Assembly (NCBI RefSeq): GCF_024700075.1 | Contig: NZ_JAJONE010000001.1 | Span: forward strand, 1,826,001 to 1,890,000 | Direction of reading: 5' to 3' | DNA: 64,000 nucleotides | Origin: Hymenobacter sp. J193 | GTDB taxonomy: Bacteria > Bacteroidota > Bacteroidia > Cytophagales > Hymenobacteraceae | Shown: in pieces, positions 1 to 8,285 of the stretch | Layout of the letters: each line of letters opens with the position of its first letter | Numbering within the stretch: position 1 is the first letter of the stretch | Program-made: the position numbers and the translations under genes | The notes under the pieces: generated by a model | What the model was told of the DNA's origin: nothing | Databases searched by the model: none | Seen by the model: the letters and a program-made list of their open reading frames with translations, nothing else

Positions 1-1339
1 TGTTGTCGATTTCATCCGTCACCAGGATGGAGGCCGAAATCTTGCCCGTGCCGCCGCAGGTGGGGCACACCTCGCCGGTCACGATGTTTTCGGCGGGTCG
101 CACGCGCTGCCGCGTGATTTGCAGCAGCCCGAACTTGGTGATGGGCAGCACGGTGAAGCGCGCCTTGTCGTGCTTCATCACGTCCTTCACCACATCCTCC
201 ACCTTTTTGCGGCTCTCAGCCGACTTCATATCAATGAAATCGACTACGATGATACCGCCCATGTCGCGCAGACGCAGCTGTCGGGCTATTTCTTTGGCTG
301 CCAGCATGTTGACCATCAAAGCCGTGGCTTCCTGGTCGCCTTCCTGGTTGCTTTTATTGCCCGAGTTTACGTCTACCACGTGCAGGGCTTCAGTGTGCTC
401 AATCACGAGGTAGCCGCCGCCGGGCACCGTTACAGTTTTGCCAAACAGCGACTTGAGTTGCTTCTCGATGCCATGGTGCTCAAACACCTTCACTTTACCG
501 CTATGGAGCTTGAGCAGGCCCACTTTATCGGGGGCAATTTTCTGCAGGTAGCTGCGCATCTCCTCGTACATCGGGGGCGAATCCACGATGATGGAGTCGA
601 AGCTCTCGTTCAGCATGTCGCGCAGCATGGAGCTACTACGGCCTAGCTCGCCCAACACTTTATCGTTGGGCTTGGCTTTGCGCAGCGTCTGAAACAACTG
701 ATTCCAGTTGTCCACCATGCTTTGCATGTCTTTGTCGAGCTCCGCCACTTCCCGCCCTTCGGCCACGGTACGGATGATGACGCCAAAGTTGTCGGGCTTG
801 ATGGAGGCTATGAGGCGCTTGAGACGCTCCCGCTCCGTGCGGCTCACGATTTTCTTCGAGACGCTGATGGTATTGGAAAAAGGAACCAGCACGAGGTAGC
901 GGCCAGCCATGGAAATATCCGTGGACAGGCGCGGGCCCTTGGTTGAAATCGGTTCCTTGATGATCTGAACCAGCAGCTGCTGGCTCTTCTTCAGGGTGTC
1001 GGCAATCTTGCCAACCTTGTCGAGCTGCCCGTCAAACTGAAAGGTTTTGAGTGGCCCAACGGCAATTTTCTGCGAATGCACGCCTTTCACCCACTTGTTG
1101 AGCGAGGGAAAATTCTCCCCTAGGTCGCCGTAGTGCAGAAAGGCGTCTTTTTGATACCCGATGTCAATGAACGCGGCGTTCAGACCGGGCATAACTTTCT
1201 TGACCGTGCCCAGGAAGATGTCACCAACCGAGTAGTTGGTGTCGTTGCGGTCGAAATGATATTCGATGAGCCGCTTGTCCTGTAGCAGGGCAATCCGTTC
1301 TCCGTCCTGAGTAGAATTAATGATTAATTCGTTACTCAA
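1..1339 (-). CDS. rng: Ribonuclease E/G family protein (partial, 3' end outside window)
   Basis: Endoribonuclease of the RNase E/G family, acting in rRNA and mRNA processing. About 446 codons are present and the C-terminus lies beyond position 1. The reading frame begins at a TTG (1339-1337) giving a protein that starts LSNELIINSTQDGERIALL, which is typical of Bacteroidota RNase G, and no ATG fits. Visible features are the S1-like region (VGDIFLGTVKKVMPGLNAAF), the two catalytic acidic stretches (VVDVNSGNKS and GGIIVVDFIDM) and the zinc-link CPTCGGTGK near position 70. Downstream of the small basic ribosomal protein gene on the same strand, so possibly co-transcribed with it. Family assignment is firm; rng rather than rne is chosen because the protein lacks room for a long C-terminal scaffold before the CPTCGGTG motif. 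Confidence 0.93.
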   Translation of the reverse strand, partial: MSNELIINSTQDGERIALLQDKRLIEYHFDRNDTNYSVGDIFLGTVKKVMPGLNAAFIDIGYQKDAFLHYGDLGENFPSLNKWVKGVHSQKIAVGPLKTFQFDGQLDKVGKIADTLKKSQQLLVQIIKEPISTKGPRLSTDISMAGRYLVLVPFSNTISVSKKIVSRTERERLKRLIASIKPDNFGVIIRTVAEGREVAELDKDMQSMVDNWNQLFQTLRKAKPNDKVLGELGRSSSMLRDMLNESFDSIIVDSPPMYEEMRSYLQKIAPDKVGLLKLHSGKVKVFEHHGIEKQLKSLFGKTVTVPGGGYLVIEHTEALHVVDVNSGNKSNQEGDQEATALMVNMLAAKEIARQLRLRDMGGIIVVDFIDMKSAESRKKVEDVVKDVMKHDKARFTVLPITKFGLLQITRQRVRPAENIVTGEVCPTCGGTGKISASILVTDEIDN

Positions 1340-1404
1340 TGGATTAAGCGGTTAGGAAGCACCCACAAGTTTGTGGCGAAGTCGGCAACCCGGAAACCCG
1401 TAAA

Positions 1405-1436
1405 GGGAAGCCGGTGCATCAGAGCACCAGCTTCCC
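1405..1436 (-). terminator. Strong hairpin between small ribosomal gene and rng
   Basis: The 7-bp stem GGGAAGC/GCTTCCC is extended by GGTGC/GCACC around a short loop. It lies between the small basic protein gene and rng, reading on the minus strand. There is no proper T-run after it, so it may be a processing or attenuation hairpin rather than a classical terminator. The rest of 1340-1553 shows nothing recognisable. Confidence 0.4.
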
Positions 1437-1553
1437 TTCCAGGCCACGGGGAAAGCGCAGAATCAGCCACTCTCGGGGATACTAAATGAGAGATAGACGA
1501 ATGCTTGGTCGGCCGCCGGTAGCGGCTACATTCGCCAGCAAACCCCGAAAGGC

Positions 1554-1642
1554 TTACTTCTTCTTGTGACGATTCTTGCGCAGACGCTTCTTGCGTTTGT
1601 GGGTAGCAATCTTATGACGCTTTCTTTTTTACCGCAGGGCAT
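1554..1642 (-). CDS. Small basic AURKAIP1/COX24-like ribosomal protein, frame interrupted
   Basis: A tiny, extremely basic protein that is nearly universal in Bacteroidota (about 29 residues, beginning MPCGKKRKRHKIATHKRKK) and is classed with the AURKAIP1/COX24 mitoribosomal domain. Here the start MPCGKK is read from 1642, but the remainder (RKRHKIATHKRKK and onward to the stop at 1556-1554) lies in the -1 frame. The A-run at 1630-1625 has six A's where seven would keep the frame. A one-base slip back on this run restores the whole expected protein. This is therefore either a homopolymer sequencing error or a slippage-dependent gene. The recognisable downstream frame has no start codon of its own. 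Confidence 0.65.
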
Positions 1643-1671
1643 GGGTTAAAAGGGTTAGGTTGAAGAAATGA

Positions 1672-2559
1672 TTATTGCAGCTTCTGCAATTCCTGATCGA
1701 CCGATGCCGACAAGGCCGGATCGGTACTGTTTTGTTTTAGTTGGGTGAAGACCTTGCGCGCCTCGGCCCGGTTCTCCGTCTGCGCCAGGGAAACCCCGAG
1801 GTAGAACTGGCCGCTTTCGTTTTCGGGGTGGTATTTCACCAGTTCCCGGAAACGCTCCACGGCCTTTTCAGCCTGGTTGCTCTGCAACGACAGCACGCCC
1901 AGGTTGTAGAGCGCCTTTTCGTTGCGGGGGTCGGTAGCCAGCACCTCGCGCAGGAGCACTACGCCTTGTACGGGGTTTTCACTGGCCATGTACGCCATTC
2001 CCAGGTTGGTTTTGGCGTCCAGGTTGTCGGGGTTGTTTTTCAGCACCCGCTCGTACAGTTCCCGGGCTTTGGCGCTGAGCGTTTTGGCCCGCTCCTCAGT
2101 AGCGGCAAAGCTGAACGCTTCGAAGTACTGATCGGCTGCCTTTTTCCACGCCTGCTCGCCGGGCCGGGCTACGGCTACTTGCTCGTAGTAGTAGCCCGCG
2201 CTATCGAACTTGGTAACCGCCGCGTACTTGGCCGCCAATTGCCCCGCCAGTTGCAGCTTAGTGCTGGCATCGGCGGCGGTGTAGCGGGTGCGCAGCTGGC
2301 TCAGCTCTTTCTGCTGGGCTGGCGTAGCACTCATGTGCGGCTTTTCGGCGGATACGCCCGCAGGCGCCGCCCCTTCTACGGAGGCTGTGGAAGGCGCCGC
2401 AGCTCCCTGGTCACGGTTGGCCGTGCGGGCTGCTGTCTGGGCCAGTTCGCCTTTGCCTTCCTTGGGCTTCACAATGCCTTTAGGCAGGGCAAACAGGGCA
2501 CCCACAACCGCCAGCGCGACGAGAACCAGAAGAAGCTGATGCGAGGAAGTACGGGTCAT
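1672..2559 (-). CDS. Membrane-anchored TPR protein
   Basis: A protein of about 295 residues with one N-terminal membrane segment (LLLVLVALAVVGALFAL, roughly residues 9-25), a low-complexity Ala/Pro/Lys linker, and at least three tetratricopeptide repeats in the C-terminal half (NLDAKTNLGMAYMASENP, EKALYNLGVLSLQSNQ, ESGQFYLGVSLAQTEN). The ATG at 2559 is preferred over the upstream start at 2616 because it places the membrane segment at the extreme N-terminus. The repeats suggest a protein-interaction role at the inner membrane; no substrate can be named. It lies directly downstream of the HU gene on the same strand, 75 nt away, and may share its transcript. Confidence 0.85.
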   Translation of the reverse strand: MTRTSSHQLLLVLVALAVVGALFALPKGIVKPKEGKGELAQTAARTANRDQGAAAPSTASVEGAAPAGVSAEKPHMSATPAQQKELSQLRTRYTAADASTKLQLAGQLAAKYAAVTKFDSAGYYYEQVAVARPGEQAWKKAADQYFEAFSFAATEERAKTLSAKARELYERVLKNNPDNLDAKTNLGMAYMASENPVQGVVLLREVLATDPRNEKALYNLGVLSLQSNQAEKAVERFRELVKYHPENESGQFYLGVSLAQTENRAEARKVFTQLKQNSTDPALSASVDQELQKLQ

Positions 2560-2634
2560 TCGGAGAAAAAAGCAGGCCGCCCGGCTTTCAAGGAAAACCC
2601 AGCGGCGCTGCCACAATGTTACGAAGAAACGAAC

Positions 2635-2940
2635 TTAGGCCTGAGCCAGTTCTTTGATCTTCTTGCTGTTTTTGATCTTGCCGATGAAGGTTTTCGACGG
2701 CTTGAAGCTGGGGATGAAGTGCTCGTCGATGATAATCGACGTGTTTTTCGAGATGTTGCGGGCCACTTTCTTCGCGCGTTTTTTGTTCACGAAAGAGCCG
2801 AAGCCGCGCACGTAAATGTTGTTGCCTTCGGCCATCGAATCCTTCACGACTTTGAAGAAAGCCTCTACGGTAGCCGAAACGTCTGCTTTCTCGATGCCGG
2901 TCTTGTCGGCAATTTCGGCAATTACTTCTGCTTTAGTCAC
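2635..2940 (-). CDS. HU/IHF-family DNA-binding protein
   Basis: A 101-residue nucleoid-associated protein. The GTG at 2940 begins VTKAEVIAEIADKTGIEKA, the usual N-terminus of this family. The beta-arm region shows GFGSFVNKKRAKKVARN and the C-terminus is Lys-rich. The longer ATG start at 3042 is rejected: its extra 34 residues are unlike the family and that codon sits inside the -7 promoter box at 3042-3049, upstream of the predicted transcription start. This gene stands divergently from mutY, an arrangement common in Bacteroidota, where HU-type gene, mutY, ssb and gld genes travel together. Confidence 0.95.
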   Translation of the reverse strand: MTKAEVIAEIADKTGIEKADVSATVEAFFKVVKDSMAEGNNIYVRGFGSFVNKKRAKKVARNISKNTSIIIDEHFIPSFKPSKTFIGKIKNSKKIKELAQA

Positions 2941-3041
2941 GCTGGTAAGTGTACTATGGGGTGAAAAAAAGTGGGGTATGATTCCCCGGTGCCAAACGTA
3001 AGCCTTTGCCCGATAGGCGGTTCGCTTACGAATTGGGGCCA

Positions 3042-3072
3042 CAAAGGTAGTCCCCTTTTTTTGTTTTACAAA
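3042..3072 (-). promoter_or_regulatory. Bacteroidota-type promoter of the HU gene
   Basis: On the minus strand TTTG (3072-3069) is followed after exactly 19 nt by TACCTTTG (3049-3042). This matches the Bacteroidota -33/-7 consensus TTTG and TAnnTTTG. The predicted start of transcription is near 3036, leaving a leader of roughly 95 nt before the GTG at 2940. Confidence 0.75.
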
Positions 3073-3132
3073 CGTTTTCGCCTAAACCATTCGGGCATCT
3101 GCTTTCCTGACAACCCTTTCTGCTTCAACTTC

Positions 3133-4212
3133 TTGTCTGTATCCACTTCTCTACCGGCTTCGTCCTTTTTTGCTAACGCCCTGTTGGGGTGGTACCCACG
3201 CCACCGCCGGGACCTGCCCTGGCGCCATACCCGCGACCCGTACGCCATCTGGCTGTCGGAGGTAATTCTGCAGCAAACCCGGGTTAAGCAGGGCCTCCCT
3301 TACTACCTCGATTTCATCAGTGCCTACCCTACCGTGCACGATCTGGCCGCCGCGCCCGAGGATGAGGTACTGCGCCACTGGCAGGGCCTGGGCTACTACT
3401 CCCGGGCCCGTAACATGCACCACACAGCCCGGCAGGTGGTGCAGGACTATGGCGGCCGTTTTCCGGGCTCCTACGCCGGACTGCTGCAGCTGCGCGGCGT
3501 GGGCCAGTACACGGCTGCCGCCATTGCCTCCTTTGCCTACGACGAGCCCGTGGCTGTGCTGGATGGGAACGTATACCGGGTGCTGGCACGGGTGTTCGGC
3601 ATCACGGCCGACATTGCCGCTCCCGCCAGCCGCAAGATTTTCCAGCAGCTGGCCGATACGCTCATTCCGGCCGAGCACCCCGCCGAGTTCAACCAGGCCG
3701 TGATGGAATTCGGGGCCCTGCAATGCACGCCTGCCAAGCCCGACTGCCTGTTCTGCCCACTGCAAAGCCAGTGCTTTGCGTTTCAGCACGGTATGGTGCA
3801 CGAGCTGCCCGTGAAAAGTAAGGCCAAAGCAACCCGCACGCGCCACTTTCACTACCTGGTATTGCGTTACAACGATACCGTGTACATGCGCAAGCGTACC
3901 GGCAAAGACATCTGGCAGGGCTTGTACGATTTCGCCCTGCTGGAAACCGACTCACTGGAGGTAGCGCCTGCGGCAGTGGTGGCGCACGTAGCGCAGTTGG
4001 GCGGCCAGTTGGCTACCAACCACGTGGAGGAGCCCAGTGCTACTTTTCGCCATGTGCTAAGCCACCAGAAGCTCGAAGCGCGCTTCCATCCGTTGTGGCT
4101 GCAGGCGCCGCTGGCCGCCGAGCACCTGGCAGCATCGGGGTTGCAGCCGTTCACACTGGCCGAAGTGGAAAGTCTGCCCAAGCCAGTACTTATTACTAAT
4201 TTTTTTAGCTGA
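3133..4212 (+). CDS. mutY: A/G-specific adenine glycosylase MutY
   Basis: Removes adenine mispaired with 8-oxoguanine in base-excision repair. About 359 residues. The N-terminal half is the HhH-GPD glycosylase fold with the catalytic Glu in WLSEVILQQTRV, the helix-hairpin-helix LRGVGQYTAAAI, and the catalytic Asp in AVLDGNVYRVLAR. A four-cysteine iron-sulfur loop follows (C-x6-C-x2-C-x5-C in CTPAKPDCLFCPLQSQC). The C-terminal part is a NUDIX-like 8-oxoG recognition domain. The open frame extends back to 2971, but that part overlaps the divergent HU promoter and is unlike the family. The TTG at 3133 is the best start, with no convincing ATG. The stop codon lies in an AT-rich hairpin (TTTTTTAGCT with AGCTAAAAAA). 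Confidence 0.93.
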   Translation: MSVSTSLPASSFFANALLGWYPRHRRDLPWRHTRDPYAIWLSEVILQQTRVKQGLPYYLDFISAYPTVHDLAAAPEDEVLRHWQGLGYYSRARNMHHTARQVVQDYGGRFPGSYAGLLQLRGVGQYTAAAIASFAYDEPVAVLDGNVYRVLARVFGITADIAAPASRKIFQQLADTLIPAEHPAEFNQAVMEFGALQCTPAKPDCLFCPLQSQCFAFQHGMVHELPVKSKAKATRTRHFHYLVLRYNDTVYMRKRTGKDIWQGLYDFALLETDSLEVAPAAVVAHVAQLGGQLATNHVEEPSATFRHVLSHQKLEARFHPLWLQAPLAAEHLAASGLQPFTLAEVESLPKPVLITNFFS

Positions 4213-4229
4213 TATTTTAAGCTAAAAAA

Positions 4230-4261
4230 TTTGGTATTTTATTTTTACTATAGTATCTTTA
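4230..4261 (+). promoter_or_regulatory. Bacteroidota-type promoter of ssb
   Basis: TTTG at 4230-4233 and TATCTTTA at 4254-4261 are separated by 20 nt in a strongly AT-rich stretch, matching the -33/-7 consensus apart from the last base. The leader before the ssb ATG at 4314 would be about 45 nt. Confidence 0.65.
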
Positions 4262-4313
4262 ATATCAGAAAGCATTCCTGAATTTACTCTCTTAACTTTC
4301 TACAGATCAGACC

Positions 4314-4742
4314 ATGGCAGGCATCAACAAAGTAATCCTGATTGGCAACCTGGGCAAAGACCCGGAAGTACGTCACCTGGAAGGCGGCGCCAGCGTAGCC
4401 CACTTCACGCTGGCTACCAACGACCATTATAAAGACAAGCAAGGCAACCGCGTAGAGCGCACCGAGTGGCACAACATCACGGCCTGGCGCGGACTGGCTG
4501 AAATGGCGGAGAAATACCTCAAGAAAGGCCACCAGGTATATATTGAGGGCAAGCTGCGCACCCGACAGTACCAAGACAAGGACAACCAGACCCGCTACAT
4601 CACCGAAATTGTGGCCGATGAAATTACCATGCTCGGCGGGCGTCCTTCCGGCTCCGACGGCCCGGCAGCCCCCGAGCAGGCGGCTGCCGCGGCTCCTGTC
4701 ACTTTCCGACAGGAGCCGGAGCTGGACCAGCTGCCGTTCTAA
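4314..4742 (+). CDS. ssb: Single-stranded DNA-binding protein
   Basis: A 142-residue SSB that coats single-stranded DNA during replication, repair and recombination. The OB fold begins MAGINKVILIGNLGKDPEVR and continues with the conserved WHNITAWRGLAEMAEKYLKKG. After the OB fold comes an Ala/Pro-rich linker. The C-terminal tip is ELDQLPF, a slightly altered version of the usual acidic DDIPF tip that binds partner proteins such as RecG. RecG is encoded two genes downstream. It has its own promoter upstream and a good intrinsic terminator downstream. Confidence 0.97.
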   Translation: MAGINKVILIGNLGKDPEVRHLEGGASVAHFTLATNDHYKDKQGNRVERTEWHNITAWRGLAEMAEKYLKKGHQVYIEGKLRTRQYQDKDNQTRYITEIVADEITMLGGRPSGSDGPAAPEQAAAAAPVTFRQEPELDQLPF

Positions 4743-4767
4743 CGTTTTCCCTCTTTCTTCCTGATAG

Positions 4768-4794
4768 AGCCCTGGCACGTAGCCGGGGCTTTTT
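4768..4794 (+). terminator. Intrinsic terminator after ssb
   Basis: Stem AGCCCTGGC/GCCGGGGCT with a 5-nt loop followed directly by TTTTT. It separates ssb from gldD. Confidence 0.8.
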
Positions 4795-4852
4795 GCGTTA
4801 TAGGGTACAGTGCCCGGCAGTGGTTACCTTTGGTAGGTAAATGCGTTTCTGA

Positions 4853-5446
4853 ATGTCTCTTTTCTCCTTTTTCCGGGCTGTATTGGTTGCCGGTCTCACG
4901 CTGATGCTGGCTGGCTGCTCGTCGGCGCCCGAGTACACGCCCAAGCCCAAGGGCTACAACCGCATCGACCTGCCGCCGCACCGCTACCAGCAGTTGGCAC
5001 CGGGCCGCCCGTATACGTTTGAGTACTCGCGCTACGCTAAAATCCTGAGGGACTCCTCCTACCTGGCGCAACCGCACTGGATAAACGTGTACTATCCCTC
5101 GTTGCGAGCCAACGTGCAGATTACCTACACCAACGTGCAGCAAAACCCCAAGCTCTACAACAAGATGCTGGAGGACGCCCGCAAGCTTACCAGCAAGCAC
5201 GAAATCAAAGCGTCGGCCATTGATGAAACCGTGCTGACAACGCCCAGCGGCATGCGGGTTTCGGTGTTTGAGCTGAGCGGTGAAGTCCCCAGCCAGTTTC
5301 AGTTCTACACCACCGACAGCACCCGGCACTTCTTCCGCGGGGCGCTGTACTTCCGCACCGCCACCGCCAACGACTCCCTCGCCCCGGTCATCGACTACGT
5401 GAAGACGGACATCGTGCGGCTGCTGAATACGCTGAAATATAAATAG
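4853..5446 (+). CDS. gldD: Gliding-motility lipoprotein GldD
   Basis: A 197-residue lipoprotein of the Bacteroidota gliding and type IX secretion set. It has a signal peptide with lipobox LMLAGC (Cys at about residue 22). Recognisable family stretches are PKPKGYNRIDLPPHRYQQL, SKHEIKASAIDETV and GEVPSQFQFYTTDSTRHFF. In many relatives gldE sits between ssb and gldD; here that gene is absent and the 110 nt between ssb and gldD hold only the ssb terminator. Role in gliding is known from family studies; its exact biochemical job is not. Confidence 0.93.
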   Translation: MSLFSFFRAVLVAGLTLMLAGCSSAPEYTPKPKGYNRIDLPPHRYQQLAPGRPYTFEYSRYAKILRDSSYLAQPHWINVYYPSLRANVQITYTNVQQNPKLYNKMLEDARKLTSKHEIKASAIDETVLTTPSGMRVSVFELSGEVPSQFQFYTTDSTRHFFRGALYFRTATANDSLAPVIDYVKTDIVRLLNTLKYK

Positions 5447-5454
5447 GTCAAATT

Positions 5455-5527
5455 GTTGAATGGCTGAATAGTTGATTGCTGATCAGACTTCTCCGCAGCC
5501 GACCATTCAGCCATCTGGCCATTCAAC
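5455..5527. repeat. Inverted repeat built of 8-nt units (element B)
   Basis: Left arm 5455-5486 and right arm 5496-5527 are each four tandem 8-nt units of the type GTTGAATG or GCTGAATA, arranged in opposite orientation around a 9-nt centre. The element begins 8 nt after the gldD stop codon and ends just before the likely recG start. The open frame of recG runs through it, which is why a longer recG start at 5472 appears possible. Confidence 0.75.
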
Positions 5528-5537
5528 CATTTACTCC

Positions 5538-7637
5538 TTGAGTACTTTCTTTCAGACCAAGATTGAATATCTGCGCGGAGTGGGCCTGCAACGGGCCCAG
5601 CTGCTGCAAAAAGAGCTGGGGTTGTTCACGTACGGTGACCTGATCCAGCGCTACCCTTTCCGCTACCTCGACCGCACGCAGTTCTATAACATCTGCGATC
5701 TGCACGACGACCTGCCCTACGTGCAGATAAAAGGCATTTTGCGCAACCGTGAAGTGGTGGGCGAAGGCCCCAAGAAGCGCATGGTAGCCAAAATAGCCGA
5801 TGCCAGCGGGGAGCTGGAAGTCGTGTGGTTTAAGGGCGTAAACTACCTGGAGAAAATCATCAAGAACCACCAGGAGTACATTGTCTTCGGCAAGCCCACC
5901 ATGTTCAATGGGCGGCCGCAGATGGCTCACCCTGAGTTGGAGGAAGTAACCGAGCAGAAGCCCGGCCAGAGCTTTCTGCAGCCCGTCTACAATACCACCG
6001 AGAAGCTCAAGAACTACCACCGCGTCGATAGCAAGGCCATTGCCCGCATGGTGGCCGACTTGCTGAAGATTGCGCTGCCGCAGGTAAATGAAACCCTGTC
6101 GACCGACCTGATCCGGCAGTACGGCCTGATGGACAAGGCCACGGCGCTCCAGCAGATTCACTTTCCGCAGAGCACCGAGTTGCTGCAGGCCGCGCGCTTC
6201 CGGCTGAAGTTTGAGGAGTTGTTCTACGTGCAGCTTAAGCTGTTGCGCCAGCGCGACCAGCGAAAGGTAGAGCTGGCCGGGCAGATTTTTCGGGAAGTGC
6301 CTTCCCTGGTACACTTCTACAAAAACGTGATGCCCTTCGACCTCACCGGGGCTCAGAAGCGCGTTATTCACGATATCTACAAGGACTTCTGCTCGGGCAA
6401 GCAAATGAACCGCCTGCTCCAGGGCGACGTAGGGTCGGGCAAAACCATTGTGGCCTTCATCAGCATGCTCATGGCCGCCGACAACGGGGCTCAAAGCTGC
6501 CTGATGGCACCCACCGAAATTCTGGCCGATCAGCACTATGTGGGCCTGAAGCAGTATGCCGACCTGCTGGGATTGAAGATTGGCCTGCTCACAGGCTCCA
6601 CCCGTACGGCCGCGCGGCGCGTGTTGCACGAGCAACTGCGCTCGGGCGAGATGCACATGTTGGTGGGCACGCATGCCCTGCTCGAAGATGTGGTGCAGTT
6701 CCGCAACCTTGGTCTTACCATCATGGACGAGCAGCACCGCTTCGGGGTGGCACAGCGCTCCAAGCTCTGGCAGAAAAACCCGCACGTCATTCCGCACGTG
6801 CTGGTAATGACGGCCACGCCTATCCCACGCACCCTGGCCATGACGCTGTATGGTGACCTGGATGTATCTGTCATTGACGAGCTGCCGGCGGGCCGCAAGC
6901 CCATCGTCACGGTACACCGCTTCGATTCCAACCGCCTAAAAGTGTTTCAGTTTCTGCGCGACCAGATCAACCTGGGCCGCCAGGTCTACATCGTGTACCC
7001 GCTCATCGAGGAAAGCGAAGCCATGGCCGATTACAAGGACCTCATGGATGGGTACGAAAGCATTGCCCGCGCTTTCCCGGATTTCCAGATCAGCATCGTG
7101 CATGGCCGTATGACGTCCGGCGAAAAGGATGCCGAGATGCAGCGCTTCATTGAGCGCAAAACCCAGATTATGGTCGCTACTACCGTTATCGAAGTAGGGG
7201 TGAACGTGCCCAATGCGTCGGTAATGGTGATTGAAAGCACCGAGCGGTTCGGCCTCTCGCAGTTGCACCAGTTGCGCGGCCGCGTGGGCCGGGGTGCCGA
7301 GCAGAGCTACTGCATTCTGATGAGCGGCTACAAGCTCAGCAAAGACTCCCGTACCCGCATCGAAACGATGGTGCGCACCAACAACGGTTTTGAAATTGCC
7401 GATATCGACCTGAAGCTACGGGGCCCCGGCGACCTGATGGGCACTCAGCAGAGCGGCGTGCTGGATCTGCTCATTGCCGACTTAGCCAAGGACGGCCGTA
7501 TCCTGACGGAAAGCCGGGCCGCAGCGCAACAGCTCCTGCTCGAAGACCCCGAATTAGCGAAACCAGACAACCAGCCCATCCGGCGCCATATTGAAAGTCT
7601 GCCGGCTACGGCTGTCAACTGGAGCCGCATCAGCTAG
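5538..7637 (+). CDS. recG: ATP-dependent DNA helicase RecG
   Basis: Branch-migration helicase that remodels stalled replication forks and recombination junctions. About 699 residues from the TTG at 5538, giving LSTFFQTKIEYLRGVG, which matches the family N-terminus; the alternative TTG at 5472 lies in the repeat element and is unlikely. The N-terminal wedge OB domain is followed by helicase motif I (GDVGSGKT), motif II (DEQHRFG), motif III (TATPIPRT), and motif VI (QLRGRVGRG). The C-terminal TRG-type region is present (LRGPGDLMGTQQSG). Full length for Bacteroidota RecG. Confidence 0.96.
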   Translation: MSTFFQTKIEYLRGVGLQRAQLLQKELGLFTYGDLIQRYPFRYLDRTQFYNICDLHDDLPYVQIKGILRNREVVGEGPKKRMVAKIADASGELEVVWFKGVNYLEKIIKNHQEYIVFGKPTMFNGRPQMAHPELEEVTEQKPGQSFLQPVYNTTEKLKNYHRVDSKAIARMVADLLKIALPQVNETLSTDLIRQYGLMDKATALQQIHFPQSTELLQAARFRLKFEELFYVQLKLLRQRDQRKVELAGQIFREVPSLVHFYKNVMPFDLTGAQKRVIHDIYKDFCSGKQMNRLLQGDVGSGKTIVAFISMLMAADNGAQSCLMAPTEILADQHYVGLKQYADLLGLKIGLLTGSTRTAARRVLHEQLRSGEMHMLVGTHALLEDVVQFRNLGLTIMDEQHRFGVAQRSKLWQKNPHVIPHVLVMTATPIPRTLAMTLYGDLDVSVIDELPAGRKPIVTVHRFDSNRLKVFQFLRDQINLGRQVYIVYPLIEESEAMADYKDLMDGYESIARAFPDFQISIVHGRMTSGEKDAEMQRFIERKTQIMVATTVIEVGVNVPNASVMVIESTERFGLSQLHQLRGRVGRGAEQSYCILMSGYKLSKDSRTRIETMVRTNNGFEIADIDLKLRGPGDLMGTQQSGVLDLLIADLAKDGRILTESRAAAQQLLLEDPELAKPDNQPIRRHIESLPATAVNWSRIS

Positions 7638-7661
7638 ATACCTATATAGCGGAGTAGGCAT

Positions 7662-7687
7662 AAAAAAAGCGGAATAATTATCCGCTT
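7662..7687 (-). terminator. Intrinsic terminator of the small secreted gene
   Basis: On the minus strand AAGCGGA/TCCGCTT is followed by seven T's. It lies 8 nt past the stop of the 7695-7916 gene, which supports that short gene being real. Confidence 0.75.
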
Positions 7688-7694
7688 ACTGGGT

Positions 7695-7916
7695 TTACTC
7701 GATGCTCATTACGGCCGAGGTGGTTACTATAGGAGCTGCCCCCGGTACCTGTCGGATGCCATGAGGATGCGTACTTACGTGCTGTACCAAAAAAGGCAAT
7801 GCCTTAACGACCGGCTGAGCCTTACGGGCAGTAGCTACAGGCTGCTCCGAGGTTCGGACGAAGCGGCCGGCAATGATAAGTACGAAAAGAAGAAAGGTCT
7901 TGAGTAAAAACTTCAT
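7695..7916 (-). CDS. Small secreted or membrane-anchored protein, unknown function
   Basis: A 73-residue protein with an N-terminal Lys-start hydrophobic segment (MKFLLKTFLLFVLIIAGRF), which is a signal peptide or anchor, then a short polar tail. No family is recognised. Support comes from the signal-like start and from a clean terminator immediately downstream. Upstream, 7917-8285 is AT-rich and divergent to the next gene. No function can be given. Confidence 0.55.
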   Translation of the reverse strand: MKFLLKTFLLFVLIIAGRFVRTSEQPVATARKAQPVVKALPFLVQHVSTHPHGIRQVPGAAPIVTTSAVMSIE

Positions 7917-8201
7917 AGTAACAGGCCACAGGTGTGCGGCGGCATTTGTGCAAAAATTGAGCCAATACTCATTGACTCCTTAGTAAGTTGGTGCTTTGGC
8001 TGGTAGTAAAGCGCGGGTTGGTTTATACAACTTACGCAATAAAAAGTAGATTTTATCTACATGATTATGGCAATTATACAAAACCGGGCAAGAATCTGAG
8101 GCAAAGTAAGCGAATTAGCAGGAGAAAGGCGTTCAGTTTCGAGTTAAGAAAGCATGAACTTTTTTTCTGCAAATCACAGCTTACTATGCTAAGCCGGGTC
8201 C

Positions 8202-8234
8202 TTTACGGTAGTAAAGCCAGAGTTGATACCTTTG
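8202..8234 (+). promoter_or_regulatory. Candidate promoter in the 7917-8285 intergenic region
   Basis: TACCTTTG at 8227-8234 fits the -7 box; a weak TTTA at 8202-8205 stands 21 nt upstream. It would give a leader of about 45 nt for the gene starting at 8286. The rest of 7917-8285 is AT-rich and shows no gene. Confidence 0.5.
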
Positions 8235-8285
8235 GACAGGACTTTTTTCTTTTTTTTTCTTCCTTTCAGATAACTCTCTTCTCTC

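Noticed and set aside
2941..3042. Longer HU-family protein starting at 3042
   Set aside because: The ATG lies inside the -7 promoter box, upstream of the predicted transcription start.
2971..3132. N-terminal extension of mutY from 2971
   Set aside because: It overlaps the divergent HU promoter and its residues do not resemble the MutY family.
5523..6917. Long open frame antisense to recG
   Set aside because: It mirrors the codon pattern of recG and shows low-complexity His/Gln/Val-rich translation, a typical shadow of a GC-rich gene.
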